This document shows, piece by piece, positions 8,181-16,857 of a DNA stretch of 64,000 bases. The position numbers and the translations under genes were made by a program. Below the pieces are notes generated by a model. The model was not told the origin of the DNA and made no database searches. It was given only the letters and a program-made list of their open reading frames with translations. How positions within the stretch are numbered: the first letter of the stretch is position 1; every line of letters begins with the position of its first letter. The stretch covers positions 1 through 64,000 of the forward strand of contig NZ_JAELXW010000012.1 in NCBI RefSeq assembly GCF_016428645.1, given 5' to 3'. This DNA is from Glycomyces salinus. GTDB taxonomy: Bacteria; Actinomycetota; Actinomycetes; Mycobacteriales; Micromonosporaceae.

Positions 8181-9197
8181 ATGCGCGCGTTCGTCCTGAC
8201 CGGACCCCGGGAGTACTCGATCGAGGAGGTCCCCGAACCGGAGGCCGCCCCCGGTGAGGCGGTGGTGGAGGTCGAGCGGGTCGGCGTGTGCGGCACCGAC
8301 GTCGAGTTCTACACCGGCGGGATGCAGTACCTCCACGACGGGCATTCGTCGTACCCCATGCGGCTCGGCCACGAGTGGGCCGGGCGCGTGGCCGCCGTCG
8401 GTGAAGGGGTCGACCCGGCCTGGATCGGCCGCCGCGTCATGGGCGACACGATGCTCGGCGACGGCACCTGCCGCCGCTGCCGGCGCGGACTCCAGCACGT
8501 GTGCGAACGCCGCCAAGAGGTCGGCATCCGCGGCGGCAGGCACGGGGCCCTGGCCGAACGCCTCGCGGTCCCGGCCTCCTCGCTGCACGCCCTGCCCGAG
8601 GCGGTCGACGCCGCGCTCGGAGCCCTGGTGGAGCCGGGCGGCAACGCCCTGCGCGCCGTCCAGGGGGCCGACCCGGGCCCCGAAGACCGGGTCCTGGTGC
8701 TCGGGCCGGGCACCATCGGGCTGCTGACGGCCATGTTCGCCCGGGCGACCGGCGCCGAAGTGCACCTGATGGGCCTGACCGAGAGCTCGCCGGCCTTCGC
8801 CGCGAGCCTCGGTTTCGAACACACCTGGACCGAGGCGACCGTTCCCGACCTGCCCTTCGACGCGATCATCGACGCCTCAAACGCCGCCCACCTCCCCGAA
8901 CTCGCGCTCGAACTGGTCGAACCGGGCGGCACGGTCGTCTATATCGGACTCGCCTCGGTCCCGAGCCGCATCGACACCCGCGCGCTCGTCCTCGCAGACG
9001 TGACCGCCGTGGGCGTCCTTTCGGCCTCGCCAGGCCTGGAGGCCACCATCGGCGCCTACGCCGAAGGCTCGGTCGACCCGCGCCCGCTCATCGCCGCCAC
9101 CGTCGGCCTCGCCGGAGCCGGCCCGGTCCTGGCGGGCGAACGCCCGCCCGAGGCCGGACCGGGACCGAAGATCCACATCGACCCCCGCAGGATCTGA
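8181..9197 (+). CDS. Zinc-dependent medium-chain alcohol/polyol dehydrogenase
   Basis: 338 residues, MDR fold. The catalytic-zinc motifs are GVCGTDVEF (Cys37) and RLGHEWAG (His-Glu); the Rossmann motif is VLVLGPGTIGLL. The structural-zinc loop reads LGDGTCRRCRRGLQHVC: three of the four usual cysteines are present, with Asp where the first is expected. The family oxidises sugars, polyols and threonine. Clustered with a sugar-acid dehydratase and an SDR, it is likely the first oxidation step of a non-phosphorylated sugar route. Start ATG 8181, with GGAGGGAG 6 bases upstream. Confidence 0.88.
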   Translation: MRAFVLTGPREYSIEEVPEPEAAPGEAVVEVERVGVCGTDVEFYTGGMQYLHDGHSSYPMRLGHEWAGRVAAVGEGVDPAWIGRRVMGDTMLGDGTCRRCRRGLQHVCERRQEVGIRGGRHGALAERLAVPASSLHALPEAVDAALGALVEPGGNALRAVQGADPGPEDRVLVLGPGTIGLLTAMFARATGAEVHLMGLTESSPAFAASLGFEHTWTEATVPDLPFDAIIDASNAAHLPELALELVEPGGTVVYIGLASVPSRIDTRALVLADVTAVGVLSASPGLEATIGAYAEGSVDPRPLIAATVGLAGAGPVLAGERPPEAGPGPKIHIDPRRI

Positions 9198-9222
9198 GGC
9201 CCGCACGGCCGACATCCGGGCC
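9198..9222. terminator. Weak convergent hairpin
   Basis: GGCCCG (9198-9203) and CGGGCC (9217-9222) form a 6-bp stem between two convergent genes. There is no T-tract. It is a modest candidate terminator. Confidence 0.3.
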
Positions 9223-9224
9223 GC

Positions 9225-12200
9225 TCACCGGGTCTTCCACGGGAAGTTCGCGTCGCGGTACGTGTAGTGCCCGGTGATCATCGGCCCCACCGCCGGGCCG
9301 AGGAGCTGGCGGTGCGACTCGGAGAGCCGCCACTGCCCGTCCGACCGGTTCACCGGCGTCTGCGGCATGACCACCGACCGCATCGGCGGCTCGGCCGGCA
9401 GGCTCAGCGTGCCGGCCATCTCGGTCGCCGGTGAGATGTCGACCTTGAGCCCGCGGAAGGCCAACCCGCTCAACCTATTGGCGAACAAGCCGGACCCGGC
9501 CAGCGCGGCACCGACCGCGGCGGCGTAGACCGCCTCGGGACCGCCGCTCGGCACGACCGCGCCCACGACTCCGACCAGCGACGCCACCAGTCCCACCCCG
9601 ATCACGGTGTACCGCGGCCACGGCGGCACCTCGGTACGCCGTTGGATCCCGCCCGCCTCGCCCTGCATCCCCTTCCCGACGGGACGCTCCGCGATCTTGG
9701 CGGTCCGCCGCCTGGGCCAGAACGACTTCGCGATCGCCCGGGCCCTGGGCTCGTCGGAATAGGCCAGCGCCAGCTCGGCCCACCTCCGCGGACCCCGCGT
9801 CCACCGCAGGCGAAGACCGTCGATCCGTCGGTACCGGAGCGTCAGCTCGGCCAGCATCAGGTACAGGTGCTTCATGGTCGAAAAGCTCGCCCGGTTCACT
9901 TTGTCATCGAGTGCCTTCTCCAGATACGAGTACGCGGTCGTGGGCAGGTAGAGGTCGGTGTGGTTGGCCGCGTAGACAACCGCCGAAAGCACGGTCGGAT
10001 CGGTGGGGGCGGCGTCGAGCGCCCGGTCGATGTCGCCGACCCCTTCCTTGAGGAGCTTCCCGTCATGCCGCTCTTCGACGACCATCCTCAGCTTCGTGAG
10101 CCCGAGCACCGCCAGGAGCCGTGGGTCCGCCGCCGCCCATCGCTGACCCTCCTCGGTGGCCGCGAGCGCCGCCTCCAGCCTCCCCATGTGGTTGAGGACG
10201 ACCGCCAGCTCCAGGTGGGCGCCGTGGACCCGGTGCTTCGTGATGGACGCGCGGAAGCACTCCTCGGCCTCCTTCCAGTCGCCGAGCTGGTAGCAGGCCC
10301 GCCCGGCGAGGATGAGCGACCGCTCCGAGTCGGCGGCGTCGATGTTCTGCTGCGCGAGGGCCCGCGCCCGATGGAGCAGCGTGTTGCCGAGGTCGTTGTC
10401 ATGCGTCCGGTCGGCCTTGACCATGTACGCCTGAGCCAGGCCGTAGCGCGCCTCGTTCGCGCACATCCCGGTGGCCAGTGCCCGCCCGAACTCCTCGATC
10501 GCCTCGTCCGGGTTCTTGGCGCGCACCTCGTGCCAGCCTGAGCTGATGTATCCGAGGCTCTTGGCGTAGACGTCGGTTCGCTCGCGGAGGTCCCCGATGC
10601 GTTTCTTCGCCTCGTCCTCCAGGCCGACCCACGGGAGCGTCAGCGCCAGCTCGGCGAGCAGACCGGCATCCGCACGCTTGAACACCGCCTCCGGCGTCAT
10701 GTCGTAGTCGTAGTGCCTCAGCGCCCGCTTGATCAGTTCGTGGCCGCGCTCGTACTCGCCGCGCAGGCGGCAGAAGAGGGCCGCGTTCTCGCCTACTGGC
10801 GGGTACAGCGGCAGCTCAAGGAGGCTGCGCTCCAGGTGTTCGAGCGCCTCCGAGGACTCGTTGAAGTCCTCCAGGCTCCGGGCCAGCGCCAGATGGGCCC
10901 TGCGACTGGCGGGGCAGTCCTCGACCAGTTCCCTGGCGAGCCTGAGCGCCCGGTCCAGATCTCCGGTGGCGCGGACGGCGCGGAGGTGCGCGTTGCGCAT
11001 CCTGATCGGCTGCTGGCGTCGGCTCTCGAACAGGTCGAGCACCGCAGCGGAGGTCCGGATCGCCTCGTCGGGGCGACCGCGGAGCACATGGGTCTCGGCC
11101 GTCAGCAGCTCGACCATGAAATGCTCGCCGAACCTCCGCCCGGCGTCGGTGAGCAGCGCGAGCGAGTCGTCGAACCGCTGCTGGGCGTTCCACAGGTGCA
11201 CCTGGCGCTGCAACGTCGAGATCGAGTAGGGATCGAAGTGCCTGGCCCGGGCGAGGTGGTAGTCCGCGAGGCTGTAGCCGTCGCGGTCGTCGACTCGATC
11301 CGCCGAGGATCCCGCCGGAGGGCGTTCGGGTCCGTAGGCGGCGGCGATCTCGGCGTACTCGGTGAGCAGTTCGAATTCTCCCTCCCAGCCGGGGAAGCCG
11401 GTCACCAGGTCACTCGCCTCCGCCAGCTCGAGGTGGAGACGCCAGAGGCCGGCGGCGGTGCCGATCGCGGTCGCGCACGTCTCGTGCCGCCCGAGTCGCT
11501 CGATGACCTCCCGGCAATTGGGCAGGTCCGCGCCGCACTGCGCGAATACGCTCGCGCTGAGCAGTTCGATGGACAGATCGCCGCGCTCCGGTCCGGCCGG
11601 ACCGGAGGGCCCCCGCGAGTCTTCGAACTCGCGGCGGGCCCCCTTCATGACCTCCAGGGACTCCTTGTCGCGTCCGTGTCGCAGCAGCGCCTTGCAGTGC
11701 GCCTCGAGGATCTCGACGCTGTCGCGGCGCCGAGACCGCGCGAACTCGGCCTCGGCGATCGCGCTCTGGTGGTCCCGGCGCATCGACAGGCACCGCACCC
11801 GCATCGCGAGCGTGTTGACGTGGTTGGGCGCGAAGCGGATCGCCTCGTCGAGCAGGCCGAGCGCACGCTCGGTGTCGTGCTCGGCCAGGCACAGCTCCGC
11901 GTGCTCGCACCAGATGTCCGGATCGGGCCGCAGGATCAGCCTGGCGCGCTCGGCGTATTCGTGGGCCTCGGCGAACCGCAGTTGGAACCGCAGCGACCGC
12001 AGCAGTCCCTTCCATGCGCCGCTGGACCCGGGCCGGATCTTCAGGGCCTTCTGAAACTGTGCCTCGGCTCCCTTGAAGTCGTGGCGTTCGAGCAGCACCC
12101 ATCCGTACTTGACCAGGAAGTAGGGGTTTCGAGGCGCCTGGTCCACGAAGCTGACGCAGCGGTCGGCGGCGGCGTCGGTCCGGCGGCGCCAACGAAGGCG

Positions 12201-13838
12201 TTCGACCGTCCAGGCCCACAGCGGGTCGCTCGAATGGCTCTTGAACTCCGGTCGGATGTCGCGGTGCCGCCAGTAGCCGGTGGCCCTGGCGATGCACTCG
12301 TCGGCGGCGTCGAAGTCGATCTGGGCGGCCCTCGCCAGTGCGCGCGCGACTTCGAACCAGTACCCGTAGAGCTCGTCGAGGCCCTCGACGGCGAAGTCCT
12401 CCTCGGGTATCCGGCGTTCCTCGAACTCCTTCTCGATCCGGGCGACCAGGGCCCAGTCGTGATTCCAGGTGGCGGCCCGGAGCCGCCCGGCCCAGCCGAG
12501 GCCGTAGACGGGGTTGTAGCGGGTGAGCTGCTGGAACAGTGCCTCCGAGTCATTGAAGTGGCCGTTCTGCGCCAGTCGCTCGGCGGTGATCGCGAGCGCG
12601 GGCGCGTCCACGGGGAACTCATCGAGGAGCTTGTGGGCCGATTCGACGCGTCGCTTCCGGTCGGGATCGGGAGCGAGCCGGTCGGCGTCCACGGCCACCC
12701 GCAGCTGGAGCGCCTCTGGATTGCGGGGCCGGTCTCCGAGGATTCCTTCCAGGGCCTCGGAGGCCTCATTGAGCATGCCGCGATCGGTCAGCATGCGGAC
12801 GTACTCGATTCGCGGCGGCACGCTGTAGGGGTGCTCTCGGGTGAGGGCGAGGAGCCCTTGCTCGTCGTCGAGCTGGTGCAGGATCTCGCCCTTGGCCTGG
12901 ATCAGATCCGCCGAGGAGCCCATGGCCGCTTCCGAGTCGTCGAGTCTGCCCGAGGCCTCGATTAACGCCTCCCTCTCGGTGCCGTCGAACAGGTTCATCA
13001 CCCGCATGGCCAGTTCGACCTGGAACGGCGAGGAGTCGGCGACCATGGCCCGCGGCAGCGGATTCCTGTTCGACACCCACAGCGGCGCCTGCCGCGCCCG
13101 CTGCTTCAACTCGTCCATCTGCTCCCAGAGGGCGTTGGTGCGCAGCAGGTAGGCGTGCCAGCGCCAGACCCACGGGTAGTGGATGCCGGCGGGATTGAAG
13201 TCGGGTCGATCGGCGATCCAGTGAGCGCGGTCGAACAGCGCCAGGGCGGTCTCGACGTCGCCGATGCGGCCGAGCGCTCGGGCGCCGCTCACCAGGCGCC
13301 GGATCTGTCGAGTGGCCGCAGTCGGGCCCTCGGGCTCGTGCACGAGGTCGCCGACGCGTTGGATGAGCTTGTGGGTGGCGCGGTACCAGCCGAGGCGGAT
13401 GAACAGGAACATGTACGTCGAGAAGACCGGCGCCCTGGAGTGCATCTGGTCCGCGTACGGACTCATGACCCGCAGTCCCTCGCGGAGCCGCCCGAAACTG
13501 GCCTGTGCGCGGGCGGCCGCGCAGGTGAGGAACGGGTCGGGGAGCGATCCGTCCGGGGCGGCGGCGAGCCGGCCCAGCGCGGTGTCGAGCACGGTGCGGA
13601 GCCGCTCGCTGTCACCGAGCCGGTCGAGCACCGCCAGCCGCTCCGAGAGCGGGATCGGGTCGGTGTCGGGAACGGACTCGATGAGCGGCAGGGCCTTGTC
13701 GAAGCGCTCGGTGTCGCGGCAGACGCGGAGGTATTCGAGGCGGCTCGCGGGATCCGCGAGGTCGATCTCGTCCTCGCGGTCCCACACCTCCTTGTACATG
13801 CAGAGGCCGCGCAGGATCTTGAGGAGTTCGGCATCCAC
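9225..13838 (-). CDS. Giant tetratricopeptide-repeat protein with C-terminal membrane anchor
   Basis: 1537 residues. Nearly the whole length is helical repeats of TPR type (for example AEAQFQKALKIRPGSSGAWK, ALGLLDEAIRFAPNHVNT, AEECFRASITKHRVHGAHLE). Near residues 1410-1460 there are two hydrophobic segments (VIGVGLVASLVGVVGAVV and AVYAAAVGAALAGSG), followed by a ~70-residue tail ending TGHYTYRDANFPWKTR. There is no signal peptide and no catalytic motif. The layout suggests a large cytoplasmic protein-interaction scaffold tethered to the membrane. The start is GTG 13838, with CGGAG 7 bases upstream. It appears monocistronic, and I do not recognise a named family for the whole protein. Confidence 0.8.
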   Translation of the reverse strand: MDAELLKILRGLCMYKEVWDREDEIDLADPASRLEYLRVCRDTERFDKALPLIESVPDTDPIPLSERLAVLDRLGDSERLRTVLDTALGRLAAAPDGSLPDPFLTCAAARAQASFGRLREGLRVMSPYADQMHSRAPVFSTYMFLFIRLGWYRATHKLIQRVGDLVHEPEGPTAATRQIRRLVSGARALGRIGDVETALALFDRAHWIADRPDFNPAGIHYPWVWRWHAYLLRTNALWEQMDELKQRARQAPLWVSNRNPLPRAMVADSSPFQVELAMRVMNLFDGTEREALIEASGRLDDSEAAMGSSADLIQAKGEILHQLDDEQGLLALTREHPYSVPPRIEYVRMLTDRGMLNEASEALEGILGDRPRNPEALQLRVAVDADRLAPDPDRKRRVESAHKLLDEFPVDAPALAITAERLAQNGHFNDSEALFQQLTRYNPVYGLGWAGRLRAATWNHDWALVARIEKEFEERRIPEEDFAVEGLDELYGYWFEVARALARAAQIDFDAADECIARATGYWRHRDIRPEFKSHSSDPLWAWTVERLRWRRRTDAAADRCVSFVDQAPRNPYFLVKYGWVLLERHDFKGAEAQFQKALKIRPGSSGAWKGLLRSLRFQLRFAEAHEYAERARLILRPDPDIWCEHAELCLAEHDTERALGLLDEAIRFAPNHVNTLAMRVRCLSMRRDHQSAIAEAEFARSRRRDSVEILEAHCKALLRHGRDKESLEVMKGARREFEDSRGPSGPAGPERGDLSIELLSASVFAQCGADLPNCREVIERLGRHETCATAIGTAAGLWRLHLELAEASDLVTGFPGWEGEFELLTEYAEIAAAYGPERPPAGSSADRVDDRDGYSLADYHLARARHFDPYSISTLQRQVHLWNAQQRFDDSLALLTDAGRRFGEHFMVELLTAETHVLRGRPDEAIRTSAAVLDLFESRRQQPIRMRNAHLRAVRATGDLDRALRLARELVEDCPASRRAHLALARSLEDFNESSEALEHLERSLLELPLYPPVGENAALFCRLRGEYERGHELIKRALRHYDYDMTPEAVFKRADAGLLAELALTLPWVGLEDEAKKRIGDLRERTDVYAKSLGYISSGWHEVRAKNPDEAIEEFGRALATGMCANEARYGLAQAYMVKADRTHDNDLGNTLLHRARALAQQNIDAADSERSLILAGRACYQLGDWKEAEECFRASITKHRVHGAHLELAVVLNHMGRLEAALAATEEGQRWAAADPRLLAVLGLTKLRMVVEERHDGKLLKEGVGDIDRALDAAPTDPTVLSAVVYAANHTDLYLPTTAYSYLEKALDDKVNRASFSTMKHLYLMLAELTLRYRRIDGLRLRWTRGPRRWAELALAYSDEPRARAIAKSFWPRRRTAKIAERPVGKGMQGEAGGIQRRTEVPPWPRYTVIGVGLVASLVGVVGAVVPSGGPEAVYAAAVGAALAGSGLFANRLSGLAFRGLKVDISPATEMAGTLSLPAEPPMRSVVMPQTPVNRSDGQWRLSESHRQLLGPAVGPMITGHYTYRDANFPWKTR

Positions 13839-14093
13839 CGGCTGACTCCGTTCGCTCGATTCGGGCGCCTGACGCCGCGGATCGGCCGAGGGTCGGCCGA
13901 TCCTCCCCGTGCATCGGTGTCCGCTCCTCTATTGCAACCGAATCACTACGATCCGCGCAAGACCGAATCCGTTACTCGGACGGGTTTGCCCCTGGACTCG
14001 GCCGCAAATGGACGAAGGGATGAGTTGACTGGGGCCGTACAGCCTGGAATATTTATACGCATCTATTTATCTTCAGTGGAGTGATGAAATCCC

Positions 14094-15335
14094 ATGAGAC
14101 CACCCCGTTTCCTACTCAGGGGCGGCCTGGCCATCGCAGCGGGCCTGCTTCTGTCCGGCGCGCTCGCCGCCCCGGCCAGCGCCGACCACCCCGAGCCGCC
14201 GCCGCGCCCCTTCCAGGCCGAGGACGCCGGCGAGGACGGCTGCACGATCTTCGAGACCGGCGGGGAGGCCCTGTGGCGGGCCACCCACCCGGGCGAGGAC
14301 CACCGCGTCGAGATCTCCGGGGAGGCCCGCGTGGTCCAGACGCCCGGCGCCCCGGGGTACTGCCTGCCGGTGATCCCGGCCGACCGCCAGATCGAGTTCA
14401 CCGCGTACGCGGGCGGCGCGGCCGTCGCGGAGCACATCGAGCCGATCGACGCCGCCGCCTCGCCGGGCCAGTACCAGTTCGACTTCTCCGGGGCGACGGC
14501 GTTCGACCGCCTCACCGTGGCCGTGTGCCAGGAGCGCCGCGAGGACGGATCGAGCTGGGAGGGCCGCTGCGGCGACGAGGTCACCGTCCGGCCCGACGGC
14601 GGAGCGGACGAGGCTCAACCGTACTTCCACGAGTTCGAGGTTCCCGACGCCTGCCACCGGGCGACCGTGGACGCCACGCTCCAGTGGATCGACCCGAGGC
14701 GCGTGCGCGTCGAGGGAACCGCCGTCCTCGAACTGATCGCCCCCGAATACCCCTGCGACCCGATCGAACCGGCCGGAGAGTACCGGGTCCTCTTCACCGC
14801 CAACCACCACGACTCGGTGGTAGAGGAGACCGAGGTCTCCTATGAACCGGTCGAGACGGCAGAGGAGTTCAGCCGCCTCCTGCCCTCCGACCCGGACGCG
14901 GACATCGATGTCCACTACGTGGTCGCCAAGGTCTGCGCCTTCGACCACGAAGGGGCGATGACCGGCTGCCTGGAGGACTCGATCCGAACCATCGAGCCGC
15001 AGGCCGAGCAGGAGCGTTACTGCGAGTACACCTTCGCGGTCACCGCCGACTGGGGGAACGGCTACATGGGATCGGTCGCCATAACGCCGCTGGTCGAGCC
15101 GCTGCACCATTGGACGGTCGTCATCACCCTTCCCGACGGCCGCGTGATCCAGTCGGTCTGGAACGCCGAATGGACGCAGAACGGATCGGTCGCCGAGCTG
15201 ACCAACACCTCCTGGAACGGCCCGGTACCGGTCGGCGGGACCGTCGAGGTCGGCTTCATCGTCAGCGGATCGAGCGACCCGGCCCCGCTCATCGAGGTCT
15301 ACGGCAACGGCCGCGCCTGCGAGCCGGCGCTCTAG
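14094..15335 (+). CDS. Secreted protein with C-terminal CBM2 cellulose-binding domain
   Basis: 413 residues. It has a Sec signal (LLRGGLAIAAGLLLSGALAA, likely cleaved after PASA) and a novel-looking beta-rich region (about 35-300) with paired cysteines. Residues 310-413 match CBM2: Cys310 near the start, TADWGNGYMGSVAIT, HHWTVVITLPDGRVIQSVWN, LTNTSWNGPVPVGGTVEVGF, and Cys409 near the end closing the usual disulfide; Trp residues are at the expected surface positions. I recognise no glycoside-hydrolase or oxidase motif in the N-terminal part, so the catalytic function, if any, is unknown. ATG 14094 is chosen for the signal peptide, with GTGGAG ~13 bases upstream. Confidence 0.8.
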   Translation: MRPPRFLLRGGLAIAAGLLLSGALAAPASADHPEPPPRPFQAEDAGEDGCTIFETGGEALWRATHPGEDHRVEISGEARVVQTPGAPGYCLPVIPADRQIEFTAYAGGAAVAEHIEPIDAAASPGQYQFDFSGATAFDRLTVAVCQERREDGSSWEGRCGDEVTVRPDGGADEAQPYFHEFEVPDACHRATVDATLQWIDPRRVRVEGTAVLELIAPEYPCDPIEPAGEYRVLFTANHHDSVVEETEVSYEPVETAEEFSRLLPSDPDADIDVHYVVAKVCAFDHEGAMTGCLEDSIRTIEPQAEQERYCEYTFAVTADWGNGYMGSVAITPLVEPLHHWTVVITLPDGRVIQSVWNAEWTQNGSVAELTNTSWNGPVPVGGTVEVGFIVSGSSDPAPLIEVYGNGRACEPAL

Positions 15336-15348
15336 CACTACCGCCGAA

Positions 15349-15373
15349 GCGCCGGGCCGATGCGGCCCGGCGC
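15349..15373 (+). terminator. Hairpin terminator after CBM2 gene
   Basis: A perfect 11-bp GC stem, GCGCCGGGCCG / CGGCCCGGCGC, with a 3-base loop, 14 bp after the stop codon. There is no T-run, which is usual for high-GC actinobacteria. Confidence 0.65.
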
Positions 15374-15743
15374 CGGGGCCTCCGCGCTCGGAACCCGCTC
15401 TCCGGTCACGGAGGCAAATATTTGTTGTCGTCATTGACAAACCTCCGGGTTCCCGCTTAATCTGCTGATCGAGCCCCTTTGCAATCGGGCGGGCGAGCTC
15501 GCCGACCGGTTATTCCGCGCTGCTCTGCGTCGCCGTCGCCTCGCGCACCGTTCGCTCATTCGAGGAGTCGGCGGACGGCGGTCGTCGGGGATTCGGCGTG
15601 TGTACTGTCCTCATGGGATGAACAAGGCGCGCATCGGATACCCGGCCCCGAGTCGCGGAGACTCCTCGCGGGAGCCGCCCCGGCCGGGCGCCGCACCGGC
15701 ACATCGTGAACACCAACTCGCAACGTACACAGGGAGGACGGGA
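15374..15743. other. Intergenic gap upstream of DUF2218 gene
   Basis: No gene recognised. It holds a promoter-like TTGACA at about 15435-15440, but the element 17 bp downstream (TTAATC) is a poor -10. Short rightward frames exist around 15600 with no homology I can see. Local GC drops between 15415 and 15465, as expected for a regulatory region. Confidence 0.4.
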
Positions 15744-16062
15744 ATGATCGAAGGCGCGTCGATTCGCGGCGAGCGCGGCACGATGCTGGTCTCCACGGCC
15801 AGGATCGCCACGCATCGGGCCGCCCGCTACGCCGACCAGCTCGCCGAACGCCTCGGCCAGAAGGTCGCGGTCGAGTCGCTGCCGGGCGGCTACCGGTTGA
15901 CCTTCGGCCGGGGCGAGGGCCTGCTCAACTACGGCCCGGAGGAGCTGTCCCTACTGGTCAGCGCCGACGACGGCCCCTCGCTCGGCAGCCTCCGGGACGC
16001 CCTCGGCGTCTACCTCGAACGGCTCGGCCACGACGACAACCTGCGGGTCCGCTGGCATTTAG
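15744..16062 (+). CDS. DUF2218 domain protein (3' end frame disturbed)
   Basis: About 104 recognisable residues: MLVSTARIATHRAARYADQL, GYRLTFGRGEGLLNYGP, LSLLVSADD and a closing DNLRVRW, the pattern of small DUF2218 proteins, which usually end right there. ATG 15744 has AGGGAGG upstream. After TGGCAT (about 16058) the frame does not stop but stays open to 16802, fully antisense to the thioesterase gene. A TAG lies one base out of frame at 16060-16062. I read this as a one-base frameshift (real or a sequencing error) in the last codons, so the end given here is approximate. The function of DUF2218 is unknown; members sit near siderophore or iron genes in some actinobacteria. Confidence 0.65.
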
Positions 16063-16124
16063 CGCGCGCGGCGGCCGAGCCCCATGACGTGGGCCGCATG
16101 GGCTGGGCCGGATCCGAAGCGGCC

Positions 16125-16754
16125 CTACAGGAGGTGCGTGAGGCCGGGGAACAGCGAGCGGATGTGGTCCGGCTCGAGTTCGATGAACGTTCCCTCGGCC
16201 TCGACCATGGGCGCCTCCTGGTCGGCCTCGGCGGCGATCCTGCCCTGGACCAGGATGGTGCGGCCCTTCCTCCCGGTCAGGACGGCCTCGACCGCCAGCG
16301 GGACGCCGAGCGGCACCGGCTGGGAGTAGGACAGCTGGAGCCCGACCGTCATCGCCGGATTGCCCGTGTGCCCAGCGGTCCAGCCCATGAACTCGTCGAG
16401 GATCATGGCGGTCACCCCGCCGTGCGCGAAGCCCGGCGGGCCCTCGTGGGCCGCGCCCAGCGTGAAGCGCCCCCGGGCGCCGTTGTCGATGCGCTCCATC
16501 GGCACCGGCGGCGCGACGGGGTTCCCGTCCCCGGTCACCGGGCTGAAGGCGCGCGATCCGGACGCCAGGTCGTCGAGATCGGAGAGCACGCCGAGAGGGC
16601 GCTGCTCCTTCTCCAGCTCGGCGGCCAGCTCCCCGGCCCGGTCGGCCAGGCGCCGCAGCTCCTCCGGCGCGGCGACGGCCCGCACCGCCGCCTCGTTCAA
16701 CCGCCGCACCTGATTCCCGAGCGCGGCCACGGCCTCGCGCTGCTCGTCGGTCAT
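16125..16754 (-). CDS. PaaI-family hotdog thioesterase
   Basis: 209 residues. The C-terminal hotdog fold has the core GFAHGGVTAMILDEFMGW (the HGG motif; Asp as likely general acid/base) and LQLSYSQPVPLGVPLAVEAV. These enzymes hydrolyse acyl-CoA thioesters. A helical N-terminal ~65 residues rich in Ala/Glu/Arg precedes it and may mediate oligomerisation. It is convergent with the DUF2218 gene. ATG 16754 has an AGGAGG-containing leader (AGAGGAGGACCGC). The substrate is not predictable. Confidence 0.85.
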   Translation of the reverse strand: MTDEQREAVAALGNQVRRLNEAAVRAVAAPEELRRLADRAGELAAELEKEQRPLGVLSDLDDLASGSRAFSPVTGDGNPVAPPVPMERIDNGARGRFTLGAAHEGPPGFAHGGVTAMILDEFMGWTAGHTGNPAMTVGLQLSYSQPVPLGVPLAVEAVLTGRKGRTILVQGRIAAEADQEAPMVEAEGTFIELEPDHIRSLFPGLTHLL

Positions 16755-16857
16755 GCGGTCCTCCTCTGCATCACGGTCGGCGCCCGCGAAGGGTACCGGT
16801 GAGTAACTTTACCGAAGGCTCTCACTCCCGGCGCCGCGCCCGCGACCGCCCCGCCCG

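Noticed and set aside
9642-12965. Long rightward open frames within the TPR gene
   Set aside because: Composition is that of antisense sequence (GDGQ/GVGV/RLQ-rich), with no motifs, while the leftward frame shows clear TPR repeats.
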